Notes: generated by a model not told the origin, from the letters alone. A stretch of DNA of 64,000 nt from an uncultured Spartobacteria bacterium (GCA_938011325.1 CALLUD010000025.1:35944-99943); one strand, 5' to 3'; counted from the first letter of the stretch, positions 52,101-60,203 are shown. Translations and numbers: made by a program.

Positions 52101-52655
52101 CGACGACTCGGCGAGCGTGAGATTCATGTCGCGCAGCGTGTAGGTCTGCCCGTCGGCCAGAAACACGGCATCACAGGATTTGAACTCGGCCGACTTCGGA
52201 AGAAACCGCAGCAGCATCGCGGCGAACTGCTCCTGCCCGGCCCGGTCCAGCGTCGGCAGCGGCTGCACGACGATTGCCGGCGTCCGAAAATCAAAGGTCC
52301 CCGCGATGTCTTCCACGCTCAACCGCTGGAGGACCCGTCCATCGCCAAAGAGCATCTCCCACAACGAGGTCGTCCGCAGCTCAATGCGGACCGCGGTGGC
52401 ATCCGTTACCGAGGCCGCGGGATCGAGCACTCGAAACCGCACACCCTCCAGCACAATCGGCCGAAACAGGTGAACCTGGATGCGCTTGAAATCCACCTGC
52501 AGCCCGACCTGTCCGTCGAGGTAATCGAGCGCTTTGCGGACTCCCCACTCCAGCGCGGGACCGTGGCCAAACCAAAACGCCACCAGCAGCGTGGCGAGGA
52601 CCCACGGCCAAAGTCTCAGCCTTCTCGGCGGGTTGGTTGACGATTCACTCTCCAC
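49188..52655 (-). CDS. tamB: translocation and assembly module protein TamB (AsmA-like, DUF490)
   Basis: 1155 residues, GTG start. One N-terminal TM anchor (LWPWVLATLLVAFWFGHGPA) followed by a very long repetitive beta-rich periplasmic body, as expected for a bridge-like lipid-transfer or protein-assembly protein. The C-terminal DUF490 signature is intact: FAYGALTDSKLALRSDPPLS, ENLIFLLTTGLTPAGMSNAG and SVRVIPPKDTSEESSLASEL, ending in an aromatic beta strand YTIRFR. Precedes tamA in transcription with a 4-bp overlap. Length is close to E. coli TamB (1259). Confidence 0.92.
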   Translation of the reverse strand: MESESSTNPPRRLRLWPWVLATLLVAFWFGHGPALEWGVRKALDYLDGQVGLQVDFKRIQVHLFRPIVLEGVRFRVLDPAASVTDATAVRIELRTTSLWEMLFGDGRVLQRLSVEDIAGTFDFRTPAIVVQPLPTLDRAGQEQFAAMLLRFLPKSAEFKSCDAVFLADGQTYTLRDMNLTLAESSRGKLTFEYALIEAGPVRREIFDGEATTAWRDGVIYASDLALGDGVVIRNFVANFAHVGGVELQWDVGVEEGTFQGSVVFGSEKDMFHIDLALAAIDLPVKPLPGFLSLPGSADGVIRDGRITYRVNPEQPMDAEIALRLSAEDFRWNDHGWQSLVIGANYIGRRLYLSTLDLKQEDNIISLNGECVIPESLEQLPKSRFLLNLNANVRDLSALAGLAGAPFDQLGGRFSLHGSVSGESGNVDGYLNGEASGIVYGGLPPASARISLIAARDELQVRHAELWSGEDRISARGTIGLRRPHQYTGEVTGSIGDIGIYIPYAGGELASTIFTGAGKFSWQGDGTTAAHSGAFHVKLDNVITSLTPTGITGEFSGTYSPQNVYFDLVRLTHGSLDLQSKLTLAATGVNISNLSLKRGNLELLSGEAFVPLDPFAMAGGETLAKALNRSRPVYANFRSGELPVADLVQMAGQSANIGGRASVNISASGLLPELTISGSFDARNITIATEDFSVPATSINLDLSSDPGRLVMTGSLQTRGFDPCTITASMPFAFEETEDGGVRLFDHDAPISAKLSFPGTSLEVLRPFLPFARQLAGTLKGSATVAGTLSAPEFSGEASLVGGEIDISPDTPSITGLNAHVVMNKSRITLDSLRGAVGAGPFQGNGWIDFSNAGDPEIRFKLDGEKVLLARDPGLRLRANLDLLAQGRLSSGSITGSVGLVDGRIYRRLEVTPLLVQNPVERPAFVVPVVAGLVPEPFSNWSVDVSIRNAEPFLMVGNVATGEISPDLAIRGTLGAPYAAGTVYLRDVQAFLPATTLRIPEGRIHFTRERPFVPIMDVRARTAVAGYNVQMFAYGALTDSKLALRSDPPLSQENLIFLLTTGLTPAGMSNAGLGEAVAGQGGIILLRSIARQLEPFGIDLNEFVNRLSVRVIPPKDTSEESSLASELHLTHGFSLTSGRDGYGFYDAGVQYTIRFR

Positions 52656-52714
52656 AGGGGTGACTTAATGACGCGAGCCGGACCGGCTCATTCACTTAAA
52701 ATAGGAAATCCTCA

Positions 52715-52758
52715 CCAAAAAATACAGCCCGCCGCAACCGAATGGCGCGACGGGCTGT
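52715..52758 (-). terminator. rho-independent terminator downstream of the Nudix gene
   Basis: On the minus strand ACAGCCCG ... CGGGCTGT forms an 8-bp stem (52758-52751 with 52731-52724), extended by CGC / GCG pairing inside, and is followed by ATTTTTTGG. It lies between the Nudix stop (52877) and the tamB start, so it ends the DoxX-Nudix message. Confidence 0.8.
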
Positions 52759-52876
52759 TGTTCCCCCCAGAACAATCTTTCGATGTCGTCACGGTAGCAA
52801 AGGACTGAGGCATCACAAGAGAAATTTCAGAAATTTTTGATAAAATTCAAATGGTTGTCACTCAGCGATTTAGAAA

Positions 52877-53392
52877 TCAAGTCCGCAGAATTCCTTCATC
52901 TTCCGACCACAAAACCTCTCGAAAAAGCATCTGCTCACCATCGAATTCGAAGAAACCCTTGAAGTAGCGCCCCTCCAAAATGCCGGGAAGCCAATGAATG
53001 TCGTCGGCCCACATATCGGCGAAGGGAATCTGGTCGAGAGGAGTCCATAGCGGCACCGCCTCGTCCGTTTCCACCGGTTCGCCCTCGCAATCCCGCGCCG
53101 TGAAGACCGAGCAATGCAGCGCGTAGCCGTCGACAAACTGGAAATGGAGTTCCCCGCGCAGCGTGAGATCGATCGGGGTGACGCAAAGCTCCTCCTGCGT
53201 CTCGCGGATCGCGCAATCGTGCGGTGTCTCGTCGGGCTCGATCCGGCCGCCGGGGCCGTTCACCTTGCCGGCGCCAAGACCGCGCTTCTTGCGAATCAGG
53301 AGAATCTGGCCGTCCCGAATTACGAAGCACAGGGTCGCGCGTTCGGTGGGGGTCCAGGTCGTCCAGTCGATCGGCGGTCTATCCGGAGTCAT
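52877..53392 (-). CDS. MTH1-like Nudix hydrolase (8-oxo-dGTPase type)
   Basis: 171 residues. The Nudix box reads G-RIEPD-E-TPHDCAI-RETQEELCV: all acidic and arginine positions are present, but the usual final glycine is cysteine. Beyond the box, similarity to animal MTH1/NUDT1 is marked: LIRKKRGLGAGKVNGPGGR, VETDEAVPLWTPLDQIPFAD and MWADDIHWLPGILEGRYFKG, i.e. the P-F-x-D-M-W-x-D-D nucleotide-recognition segment. Likely sanitises oxidised purine nucleotides. ATG at 53392 chosen over upstream in-frame ATGs, which lie in the DoxX gene. Same operon as doxX (13-bp gap), with a terminator 120 bp downstream. Confidence 0.88.
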   Translation of the reverse strand: MTPDRPPIDWTTWTPTERATLCFVIRDGQILLIRKKRGLGAGKVNGPGGRIEPDETPHDCAIRETQEELCVTPIDLTLRGELHFQFVDGYALHCSVFTARDCEGEPVETDEAVPLWTPLDQIPFADMWADDIHWLPGILEGRYFKGFFEFDGEQMLFREVLWSEDEGILRT

Positions 53393-53405
53393 CGACGGTC
53401 GCTGA

Positions 53406-53855
53406 TCATCCGACAACAGGGAGGAGCTGACTGCTGATTCCGCGGTCCATGGAGAAACGCCCGCCACCCAGAAAAACGAGCGCCAGTGCCATCGCGAGCA
53501 CGGCAAGCGGGAACTCGAACCCGGTGAAGCCATCCTTCCAGTGCACGGTGGCGATCGCGCCGATCATCACCCCCACGATGCCGAGCCCCCAGAGCCGTGT
53601 GAGAAACCCGAAGAAAAACCCGATCGCCGCGCCGACCTCGATGAGGATCACAAACATCGCCACCCCCACCGGGAGCCCCAGCGCCTCGGGGGAACTCATG
53701 TTCGAAATGGTCTGTCGCCAGCCGGGGCCGCCGAAGAGTCCAAACGCCTTTTGCCCTCCGTGAAACACAAAGATCGCCGCGAGGACCATCCGCAACACGA
53801 AAGGACCGAAACTTTTCGGCGTGGAAAACAGCGCGTAAATCGGGTTGCTGGACAC
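53406..53855 (-). CDS. DoxX-family membrane protein
   Basis: 149 residues with four TM helices: FVLRMVLAAIFVFHGGQKAF, VAMFVILIEVGAAIGFFFGF, LGIVGVMIGAIATVHW and PLAVLAMALALVFLGGGR. R-x-x-L-A-x-I-F-x-x-H-G-x-Q-K in TM1 is the DoxX hallmark. The family includes subunits of quinol oxidases and redox-linked proteins; no catalytic claim can be made. Located directly upstream of the oxidised-nucleotide hydrolase, which fits a loose oxidative-stress theme. Confidence 0.88.
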   Translation of the reverse strand: MSSNPIYALFSTPKSFGPFVLRMVLAAIFVFHGGQKAFGLFGGPGWRQTISNMSSPEALGLPVGVAMFVILIEVGAAIGFFFGFLTRLWGLGIVGVMIGAIATVHWKDGFTGFEFPLAVLAMALALVFLGGGRFSMDRGISSQLLPVVG

Positions 53856-53936
53856 GCGGCAGCGTATAACAGCCCTGCCGCAGACCGAAAAGCAAAACTA
53901 GGACTGCAATTCGGTCCTCCGCGCACCCGGCCCGGC

Positions 53937-55097
53937 TCACCGCGAGCCTTGAGACGCCAGAACCGCGGCCTCCCAATAAGCCCGGGCCACGCTCGCTTCG
54001 TCGAGCAGCTTGAACCTCTCCGGGCTGCTCCCGGTCGGCCGGTCCCAGCGATCACCGTAACGCCCGTCGGCATTGCGCACCTTGTCGTGCACGTAGCGGA
54101 CACATTTGAAAACGGTGTCCCGCCAAACCGGGTCCTTGTCGAGACGCGCGAGCTGCACAAAGGAGCCCAGCAGCAGGTGCCCGAACGCCGCTCCGTCGGC
54201 GATCGCGCCATCCGGCTTCACCCAATGCCTGATCGCCGCATGCCCGATCCGTTTGGCCTCGTCGAGATACTTCTCCCGCTTCGTGATCTGGTAGATCAGG
54301 CAGTTCGCCCGGATCATCAGCGCCGAGTTGTAGCTGAACTTCCGCTTGTCGACTTCGCCGTTGAGCTTGATGTGATCCCAAAACAGACCGTCCTCGGGAT
54401 CCTGCAGGTTCTTGCAGGTCCACGGATACAGCCGCTGGGCGGCCTCCATGTATTTCTCCTGCTTCGTCAGTCCGTAGAGCATCAGCAATCCCGTGATGGC
54501 AGGGGCATTCGTGCAGGTGTTCTTCGACTCCTTTTCCAGTTCGCGCCAATACAGCCCGCCACCAAGCTTGTCGTCCTCGCCGGAGAGCACGAACTCCATG
54601 ATCTCCTCGGCGTGCTTCAGGAACTTCCGGTCCCGCGTGTGCTGATACACCTCGAGGAACGCGAGCACCATCCACGCATTGTCGTCGTAGTAACGATCCG
54701 CGCGCTCCATGCGGGGTAGCACGTCGTAGCCGCGAATCCCGCTGGAGAAGCTCCAGTAGCTCTTGAGCGCCTCCGTGTAGGCAAGCATCCGGTCCTCGTA
54801 AAGCGAGGGCTCCATGTGCGACGCCATCGCCAGCGCGGACAGCATCACACCACACCCCCACATGAACGCCGGCTGCCTGCCGGGCTTGTAGGTGTCGCCC
54901 TCGCGCACGCTATCCTCGGAGTAAAGGTTGCGGCCACGCATCCAGTAGCCGCTGTCGATCATCGTCATCGTCTCGCGGCCCCATTCCGCGAATTCCTTCG
55001 CCTCCGGCGATTGCGCAAAGCCCGTTCCCAGCCCGACCACTCCGAGCAGCAGCGGCCGCAGCCACGCAAAAGAGCGGCTCACGGAAGGAGAAATCAT
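53937..55097 (-). CDS. exported GH76-like alpha-1,6-mannanase
   Basis: 386 residues with a signal peptide (FAWLRPLLLGVVGLGTGFAQ). The (alpha/alpha)6 barrel has the neighbouring aspartates of GH76 in MERADRYYDDNAWMVLAFLE, plus GGGLYWRELEKESKNTCTNA (a common GH76 region), GLFWDHIKLNGEVDKRKFSY and YNSALMIRANCLIYQITKRE. GH76 enzymes cleave alpha-1,6-mannan backbones. Last gene of the mannoside operon, overlapping GH130 by ATGA. Related families of the same fold (GH88, GH105) are less likely given the DD motif and neighbours. Confidence 0.82.
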   Translation of the reverse strand: MISPSVSRSFAWLRPLLLGVVGLGTGFAQSPEAKEFAEWGRETMTMIDSGYWMRGRNLYSEDSVREGDTYKPGRQPAFMWGCGVMLSALAMASHMEPSLYEDRMLAYTEALKSYWSFSSGIRGYDVLPRMERADRYYDDNAWMVLAFLEVYQHTRDRKFLKHAEEIMEFVLSGEDDKLGGGLYWRELEKESKNTCTNAPAITGLLMLYGLTKQEKYMEAAQRLYPWTCKNLQDPEDGLFWDHIKLNGEVDKRKFSYNSALMIRANCLIYQITKREKYLDEAKRIGHAAIRHWVKPDGAIADGAAFGHLLLGSFVQLARLDKDPVWRDTVFKCVRYVHDKVRNADGRYGDRWDRPTGSSPERFKLLDEASVARAYWEAAVLASQGSR

Positions 55098-56245
55098 TCC
55101 ACAGCTTCCGCGGAAGCGGTCACCGCCGGATTGTCACAAATCCCGACGCCGACCAGCGAGTCCGCGCATCCGTAGTAGAGAAACCAGCGGTTCTCGAAGA
55201 AGACGAGCCCCTCGGTGAACGTGGTGCCGGCCGCATACTGGCCCGTGCGCTCGAACTCTTCCTCCGGCTTGAAAAACGGCTTGTCGAGCCGGTCCAGCAC
55301 CTTTGCGGGCTCGTCGGTGGAAAACAGCACCTGTCCCGCGGCATAGGAACCAACGTCGATGGCGGGATCTCCATTTCCACCATTCTTGCCGTTGTAAATG
55401 ACGACGATTCCGTCCTTCGTGAGCACCGGCGGAGGGCCCACCTCGGTCAACTCGCTGTCGAAGTAACCTTCCCGCGGCGTGATCAGCTCCAGCAGTTTTC
55501 CATTTTCGTCCACCACGGGCTGCCAGTGGATGAGGTCGTCCGACGTGGCGAGGGAAATCGCCTTTTCGCCGAAATACATCCAGTATTTGCCGCCGATCTT
55601 CACGGCCTTCAGCCGGCCATCCTGCAGCGAACACACGACACCCGCGGATTTCGTCGGGAGATCCGCGTATTTCGGATCCGAGAACGCCGGTCCCTGCTTC
55701 TCCCAATGCTCGAGATCCTTCGAGGTCGCCAGCCCGAGGCGAAACACGCGCTGGTTCCACTGCGTGTAGAGCATCACGTAGGTGCCGTCCGGAGCCTCGA
55801 CAATTCGCGGGTCCTCGCACCCGCCCTCCCACTCGGCCGATTTTTGATCGTCATCGGCGGGGTAGAAAACCGGCGTGGGCAGTCGCTCGAAATGGATGCC
55901 GTCCTTGCTCCTCGCAAGCCCGAGACGCGACGTGTGACGCCCGATCTGCATCTCGCCGCTGTCGTCCTCCGCGCGATACAAAACGCAGATTTGCCCATCG
56001 CGCACCACGGCGGCGGGATTGAACGTGTGAAGCGATTCCCAATGCACGGAGGCTCCGCGCATTGGGCAATCGAAGACGGATTCCGGCTTCGGGGCGATGA
56101 CCGGATTCCCCTCGCCGGGTCGCTCGAACGGGCCGATCGCCCAGCCGGGCAGTTCCGCCGCGTGCGCCGCCGCCGCAACAACAAGCGCACCGGCCAGGGC
56201 AGTCCTGAACACCGCCAGCTTCATCGACAGGGCGATCGATCTCAT
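55094..56245 (-). CDS. exported GH130 mannoside phosphorylase or beta-mannosidase
   Basis: 383 residues. Five-bladed beta-propeller features of GH130: HTFNPAAVVRDGQICVLYRA, EDDSGEMQIGRHTSRLGLAR, SKDGIHFERLPTPVFYPADD, EWEGGCEDPRIVEAPDGTYV (E-D-P-R element), KIGGKYWMYFGEK and LFSTDEPAKVLDRLDKPFFK. The N-terminus is a signal peptide (MKLAVFRTALAGALVVAAAA, then AHAAE), unusual for phosphorylases, which are mostly cytoplasmic; hydrolytic GH130 beta-1,2-mannosidases are exported. Start at 56245, with an in-frame ATG at 56224 as alternative. Its stop overlaps the GH76 start, and GH125 lies 13 bp upstream. Confidence 0.88.
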   Translation of the reverse strand: MRSIALSMKLAVFRTALAGALVVAAAAHAAELPGWAIGPFERPGEGNPVIAPKPESVFDCPMRGASVHWESLHTFNPAAVVRDGQICVLYRAEDDSGEMQIGRHTSRLGLARSKDGIHFERLPTPVFYPADDDQKSAEWEGGCEDPRIVEAPDGTYVMLYTQWNQRVFRLGLATSKDLEHWEKQGPAFSDPKYADLPTKSAGVVCSLQDGRLKAVKIGGKYWMYFGEKAISLATSDDLIHWQPVVDENGKLLELITPREGYFDSELTEVGPPPVLTKDGIVVIYNGKNGGNGDPAIDVGSYAAGQVLFSTDEPAKVLDRLDKPFFKPEEEFERTGQYAAGTTFTEGLVFFENRWFLYYGCADSLVGVGICDNPAVTASAEAVE

Positions 56246-56258
56246 CCTCGCGAGATGG

Positions 56259-57689
56259 TTACTTCTTCAGGACCTCCGGATGATTCTCGTAGGTATCGAC
56301 AATCATTTCGGCGAAGAGCGAGTTCGACCACGCGAACCACGGGCGCGTGTAGTTGCTTCCGTCGTCCTTGTCGAAGCCCTCGTGCATGAAGCCCGTTCCG
56401 CCCGTGTTCTTCACGAGCATGTCGATGCACCTGGCAATCTCCGCCGGATCGTTGCTGGTGAGAGCCCGCGAGGAAATGCCCATCGGCCAGATCATCGAGT
56501 CGCCGGCGCGCGCCAGATGCGGACTGCCCGTGCCTTCCGCCGCCTTGCCCTTGAAGAAATAGGGGTTGTCCTCGCTGAGCGCGAATTTCCGGGTGTTTTG
56601 GTAAACCGGATCGTCGATCGAGCCATACCCGAGATAGGGAATCGAAACGAGGCTCGGCAGGCCCGCGTCGTCCATGAACAGCGCGTTCCCGAAACCATCC
56701 ACCTCGTAGGCGTAGATCTTGCCATACTTCGGATGCTCGACGATGCCGTGCTCCTTCACCGCCGCCTCGACTTCGTCGGCCAGTTCCGCGGCTTCCTTTG
56801 CAAGCGCGGGGTCCTTGCCCATCGAGTTCAACATCTCCGAGAGATGCCGCAGACTCGCAACGGCCATGAGATTCTCCGGAATGTTGAACAAATAGATCGC
56901 CGCGTCATCCGAGTTTCGGAAGGTTGAGCAGATCATTCCCGTGGGCTTGACCGGATTTCCGAAGCCGTTGCCGGGCACGGTGTCGGTCGCCCATTGCGTG
57001 GTGCGCATGAAGCTGTAGGGGCCCTTGCCGTTCTTGCGCTGCTGTTCCTTCATCGTATCCACGGCGAGGTTCATCGCCTTCAACCACTCGTTGTCGAAGG
57101 CGGACTCGTCGCCCGTCGCCTTCCAATAGCGGTAGGCGAGGCGAATCGGATACGAGAGCGAGTCGAGTTCCCATTTGCGCTCGTGCACACCCGGCTGCAT
57201 CTCGGTGTGGTCGGTGGCCCACTCGCCAACCTTGTCGGGCTCACGGTAGAACGCGTTCGCATACGGATCCTTGAGGATGTAGCGCGTCTGACGGCGGATG
57301 AGGCCGTTGATCATTTTCGCGAGCTTCTCATCCTCCTTGGCGAGCGGGATGTAGTGGTTCACCTGGGCCGAGGAATCCCGCAGCCACATCGCGTCGATGT
57401 CACCGGTGATGATGTAGGTGTCCGGCACTCCGTTCTCCTCGGTGTAAAAAACCGTGGTGTCGAGGGTGTTCGGGAACGTGTTCTCGAAGGTCCGCGCCAC
57501 CTCGGGATCGGAGATGTTGGCCTTCACCTTCTCGATAAACGCCTCCACGGCGTCGCTGTGGAATCTTCGGTCCTCGACCGGCGGACGCGAGGTCGGCGCA
57601 TTCTTGTTGTCCTGCGCAAGCGCGGGGGAAAGTAGGGAGAGGCAGATGCCGAAGACGGCCGCCGGGCGAAGGGAAGTTTTGATCATCAT
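56259..57689 (-). CDS. exported GH125 exo-alpha-1,6-mannosidase
   Basis: 476 residues; signal peptide LRPAAVFGICLSLLSPALAQ. GH125 motifs run in order: TYIITGDIDAMWLRDSSAQV, YANAFYREPDKVGEWATDHT, EMQPGVHERKWELDSLSYPI, KPTGMICSTFRNSDDAAIYL, MDDAGLPSLVSIPYLGYGSI, GTGSPHLARAGDSMIWPMGI and GTGFMHEGFDKDDGSNYTRP, then WFAWSNSLFAEM. GH125 enzymes release alpha-1,6-linked mannose from N-glycans or yeast-type mannan by inversion. It lies between the ROK kinase and GH130, on the same strand. Confidence 0.94.
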   Translation of the reverse strand: MMIKTSLRPAAVFGICLSLLSPALAQDNKNAPTSRPPVEDRRFHSDAVEAFIEKVKANISDPEVARTFENTFPNTLDTTVFYTEENGVPDTYIITGDIDAMWLRDSSAQVNHYIPLAKEDEKLAKMINGLIRRQTRYILKDPYANAFYREPDKVGEWATDHTEMQPGVHERKWELDSLSYPIRLAYRYWKATGDESAFDNEWLKAMNLAVDTMKEQQRKNGKGPYSFMRTTQWATDTVPGNGFGNPVKPTGMICSTFRNSDDAAIYLFNIPENLMAVASLRHLSEMLNSMGKDPALAKEAAELADEVEAAVKEHGIVEHPKYGKIYAYEVDGFGNALFMDDAGLPSLVSIPYLGYGSIDDPVYQNTRKFALSEDNPYFFKGKAAEGTGSPHLARAGDSMIWPMGISSRALTSNDPAEIARCIDMLVKNTGGTGFMHEGFDKDDGSNYTRPWFAWSNSLFAEMIVDTYENHPEVLKK

Positions 57690-57732
57690 TCAGGTTGTGG
57701 GGATTGAGGGAAAGTTCGGAGCCGGGGAGGAA

Positions 57733-58833
57733 TCACCCCAGCTTGTTCAACGCAAACGCGTAGGCGCCCAGCGCCACCGCTTCGCTCGTGCCAAGCCGGC
57801 TCATACCGACGCCGATCCGCTGGAGCGGGTCGTATTGCACGGTCTTGTCGGTGCCGGGAACCTTCACCTCGCGGGTCTCACCCTTGAGGAAGATGGCAAG
57901 CTGCTCCTTGTCCTCGAGGTTGAATGCCTTCGGAGCAAGACGACGGAAGCGGTTTCCACTCGGGCCCTCGAACTCGCTGTTCAATTCATCCACAAGCGCC
58001 GGGAGGAAAAGCGGCCACGCGCCCGAGACGCCACCGCCGATCACGGCCAGCGCGTCGAGAAGGGTGAGCGCTTCACCCATCGCATCGCCGGCGACTTCGC
58101 CGAGCAGACGGAAGGCCTCCTTCGCGGCGGCCTGGTCGCCCTCCGCGTTCCCATTGGCGATGTCAAAGAGCACCTTCGGTTCGGGAACGTTGTCGAACGG
58201 CGTGTTGGTCAGCCGTCCATATTCGCGGCGCACCGCGCGGATGCAGCAGCCTTCCTCCGCATTCCAGTTCCGCTGAAGCTTGTGGCGCAGCGTCCACACT
58301 TCACCCGCGACCGAGTTGTCACCGATGTAAAGCTCACCGTTGCGCACAATGCCACCGCCAAAGCCGGTGCCCATCGTCACGCCAAAGAGGTTCTTGTAGC
58401 GCTTCGGACTGCCCGCCTTCTCGAGCTGCTCGTTCACCCACGGGAGGAAGCCTCCGATCGCCTCGCCGTAAACGAAGAGATCACCGTCGTTGTTGATGAA
58501 CGTGGGAATGCCGAACTTCTCCTGGAGCATCGGCCCGAGCGGGATTCCGCCGCGAAACGCCGGGAGGTTTGGCAGATCGCCAATGATTCCGTTCGGGTAA
58601 TCGGACGGGCCGGGAAATGCAAAGCTGATGGCAACCGGCGGCTCGGGGAGCGCCTTCTTCACCTGGCTGAAGCCCTCCACGAGATTGCCGAGGCACTTCT
58701 CGAGGTTGTCTGCGTTGGAAGGCAGGGCAACGGTTTCGGTGACCGGTTTGCCGCCACGCATGGCACTGAACCGGAAGTTGGTGCCACCCGCGTCGAGTGT
58801 CATGACGATGCGTGAGTCGCTGTCGAGTTTCAT
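57733..58833 (-). CDS. ROK-family sugar kinase of the mannoside operon
   Basis: 366 residues, longer than the ~300 usual for ROK proteins. ATP/sugar motifs: MTLDAGGTNFRFSAMRGGKP, AISFAFPGPSDYPNGIIGDL, INNDGDLFVYGEA and GVTMGTGFGGGIVRNGELYI. The ROK zinc motif CxCGxxGCxE is not present in normal form; the equivalent stretch reads NAEEGCCIRAVRREYGRLT. Position between a sugar importer and GH125 suggests phosphorylation of mannose or another released hexose to enter glycolysis. GlcNAc or glucose are alternatives. No manA-type isomerase is adjacent. Confidence 0.85.
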   Translation of the reverse strand: MKLDSDSRIVMTLDAGGTNFRFSAMRGGKPVTETVALPSNADNLEKCLGNLVEGFSQVKKALPEPPVAISFAFPGPSDYPNGIIGDLPNLPAFRGGIPLGPMLQEKFGIPTFINNDGDLFVYGEAIGGFLPWVNEQLEKAGSPKRYKNLFGVTMGTGFGGGIVRNGELYIGDNSVAGEVWTLRHKLQRNWNAEEGCCIRAVRREYGRLTNTPFDNVPEPKVLFDIANGNAEGDQAAAKEAFRLLGEVAGDAMGEALTLLDALAVIGGGVSGAWPLFLPALVDELNSEFEGPSGNRFRRLAPKAFNLEDKEQLAIFLKGETREVKVPGTDKTVQYDPLQRIGVGMSRLGTSEAVALGAYAFALNKLG

Positions 58834-58866
58834 GGGACGAAATGGAGGAAGAGGTTGCCGGAAAAA

Positions 58867-60015
58867 TCAGGCGGCCTTTGCCTTGCCACCCTTCAACGAG
58901 AGAAGAAGGAGATACGCGAAGCAAACCGCGGGCACCACAAACGCAACGTGATCGGCGATGCCACTGTCAACGAGCTTGCCCATCACGAGAGGGACGATGG
59001 CGCCGCCGGAGATCGCCATGCACATGAGGCCCGACAATTCACTGGAGCGCTCCGGCTTCTCTTCCACCGTGATCGAGAAGAGCATCGGCCAGATGTTCGC
59101 AAAGCCGAGGCCGCCGAGAACGACACCGGCAAGCGCGAGGCTCTGGTTTCCAAAGATCACCAGCCCGATGCCGATGAGACCCACCAATGCCGAGATGCGG
59201 AAGAACAGGTGCGGGTTGACGTTGATCACGCCCGCGACAAGACGGCCGATCGTGAGAACGATGAAGAACAGCGACGGGCCATAGAGCGCGGCGTCCTTCT
59301 CCGAAAGCCCCAGTGACTCGAGGGTCGGCTTGAGGAATGTCGCCATGCAGACCTCCGCGCCGACGTAGAGGAAGATGCCCAGCACCGCCAGCGCGAAGAC
59401 CGGAAGTTTGAGCAGGCCCAGCGAGCTGACGATGCTCGGAGGAACATCCGCCTTTGCCTCATCGATGTGCATGATCGCCACAAGCACGAAGGCGATGGCC
59501 ATCAGCGCAAAGAAAATGGGGAACGCACCGCGCCAGCCCATGGCGGCGAGCACACCAATCACACCCACCACAGACGGGAGGAACGCCGACACCGAGCTGC
59601 CGATTCCCTTGAAACCCTGCGCCAGCGCGAGGTTGCGGCTGTATTGGCCGGCCGGGCTCACATCACGCATGATCGGGTTTCCAGCCACCTGCAGGAAGGT
59701 CGTTCCGACACCGAGGATGAAAATGCAGGTCAGCAGAAGCGGATAGGACGGACTCATGAACGCGGGAACCGCCACGGCCACCGTGTTCAGTCCAAGCCCC
59801 AGAAGCAGCACCTTTTTCTTTCCGATACGCGCGGCCAGCACGCCACCAGGCACGCTGAAGATCGCAAACGCGATGAACACGAAGAATGGCATCAGCGTCG
59901 CGACCACGCGCGAGAGCTGGAAATTCTCCTGCACAGCGCTGGACAACGGCCCCATGGCGTCGGCAACGCCCATGAGGAAGAACGCAAGGAAAATGGGGAG
60001 AGCTTTTAGGTTCAT
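58867..60015 (-). CDS. FucP-type MFS sugar importer
   Basis: 382 residues, about 12 TM helices. Opening LPIFLAFFLMGVADAMGPLS and the GTTFLQVAGNPIMRDVSPAG element (the N-P region of FucP-like carriers) place it with the fucose/galactose/glucose:H+ symporter group. Other features are GGVLAARIGKKKVLLLGLGL and LGGLGFANIWPMLFSITVEE. First gene of the mannoside operon: after it come the ROK kinase, GH125, GH130 and GH76 on the same strand. ATG at 60015 (MNLKALPIFL) preferred to an ATG 13 codons upstream. Confidence 0.88.
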   Translation of the reverse strand: MNLKALPIFLAFFLMGVADAMGPLSSAVQENFQLSRVVATLMPFFVFIAFAIFSVPGGVLAARIGKKKVLLLGLGLNTVAVAVPAFMSPSYPLLLTCIFILGVGTTFLQVAGNPIMRDVSPAGQYSRNLALAQGFKGIGSSVSAFLPSVVGVIGVLAAMGWRGAFPIFFALMAIAFVLVAIMHIDEAKADVPPSIVSSLGLLKLPVFALAVLGIFLYVGAEVCMATFLKPTLESLGLSEKDAALYGPSLFFIVLTIGRLVAGVINVNPHLFFRISALVGLIGIGLVIFGNQSLALAGVVLGGLGFANIWPMLFSITVEEKPERSSELSGLMCMAISGGAIVPLVMGKLVDSGIADHVAFVVPAVCFAYLLLLSLKGGKAKAA

Positions 60016-60203
60016 GAGTGGGATAATGGATAGGAACGTCTGTGGTGCTTCCATCCCTCGGCACCGCCGGAGGGACTCACGTGGGTGTGTCTTCCGGGGG
60101 CGCTTCGTCGTTCAGAAGCGCGGGCATCGTAAAGGATTCGACCGCAAATTCCACCTGTAACTTTCAAAAGTGTGTGGTCCGCCAAATGGCCCGGTTGCGG
60201 CCG
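60016..60203. other. presumed promoter region of the mannoside operon
   Basis: 188 bp between the second ROK gene stop and the MFS start, both genes on the minus strand. This is the only gap large enough to hold the promoter of the five-gene operon. I see no clear operator palindrome or riboswitch. Confidence 0.4.

Noticed and set aside
49134..52640. Very long open frame antisense to tamB (over 1,100 codons)
   Set aside because: It mirrors the tamB codon positions in a GC-rich genome, is dominated by Arg, His, Gly and Ala with no domain, and tamB has a clear anchor, DUF490 end and operon partner.
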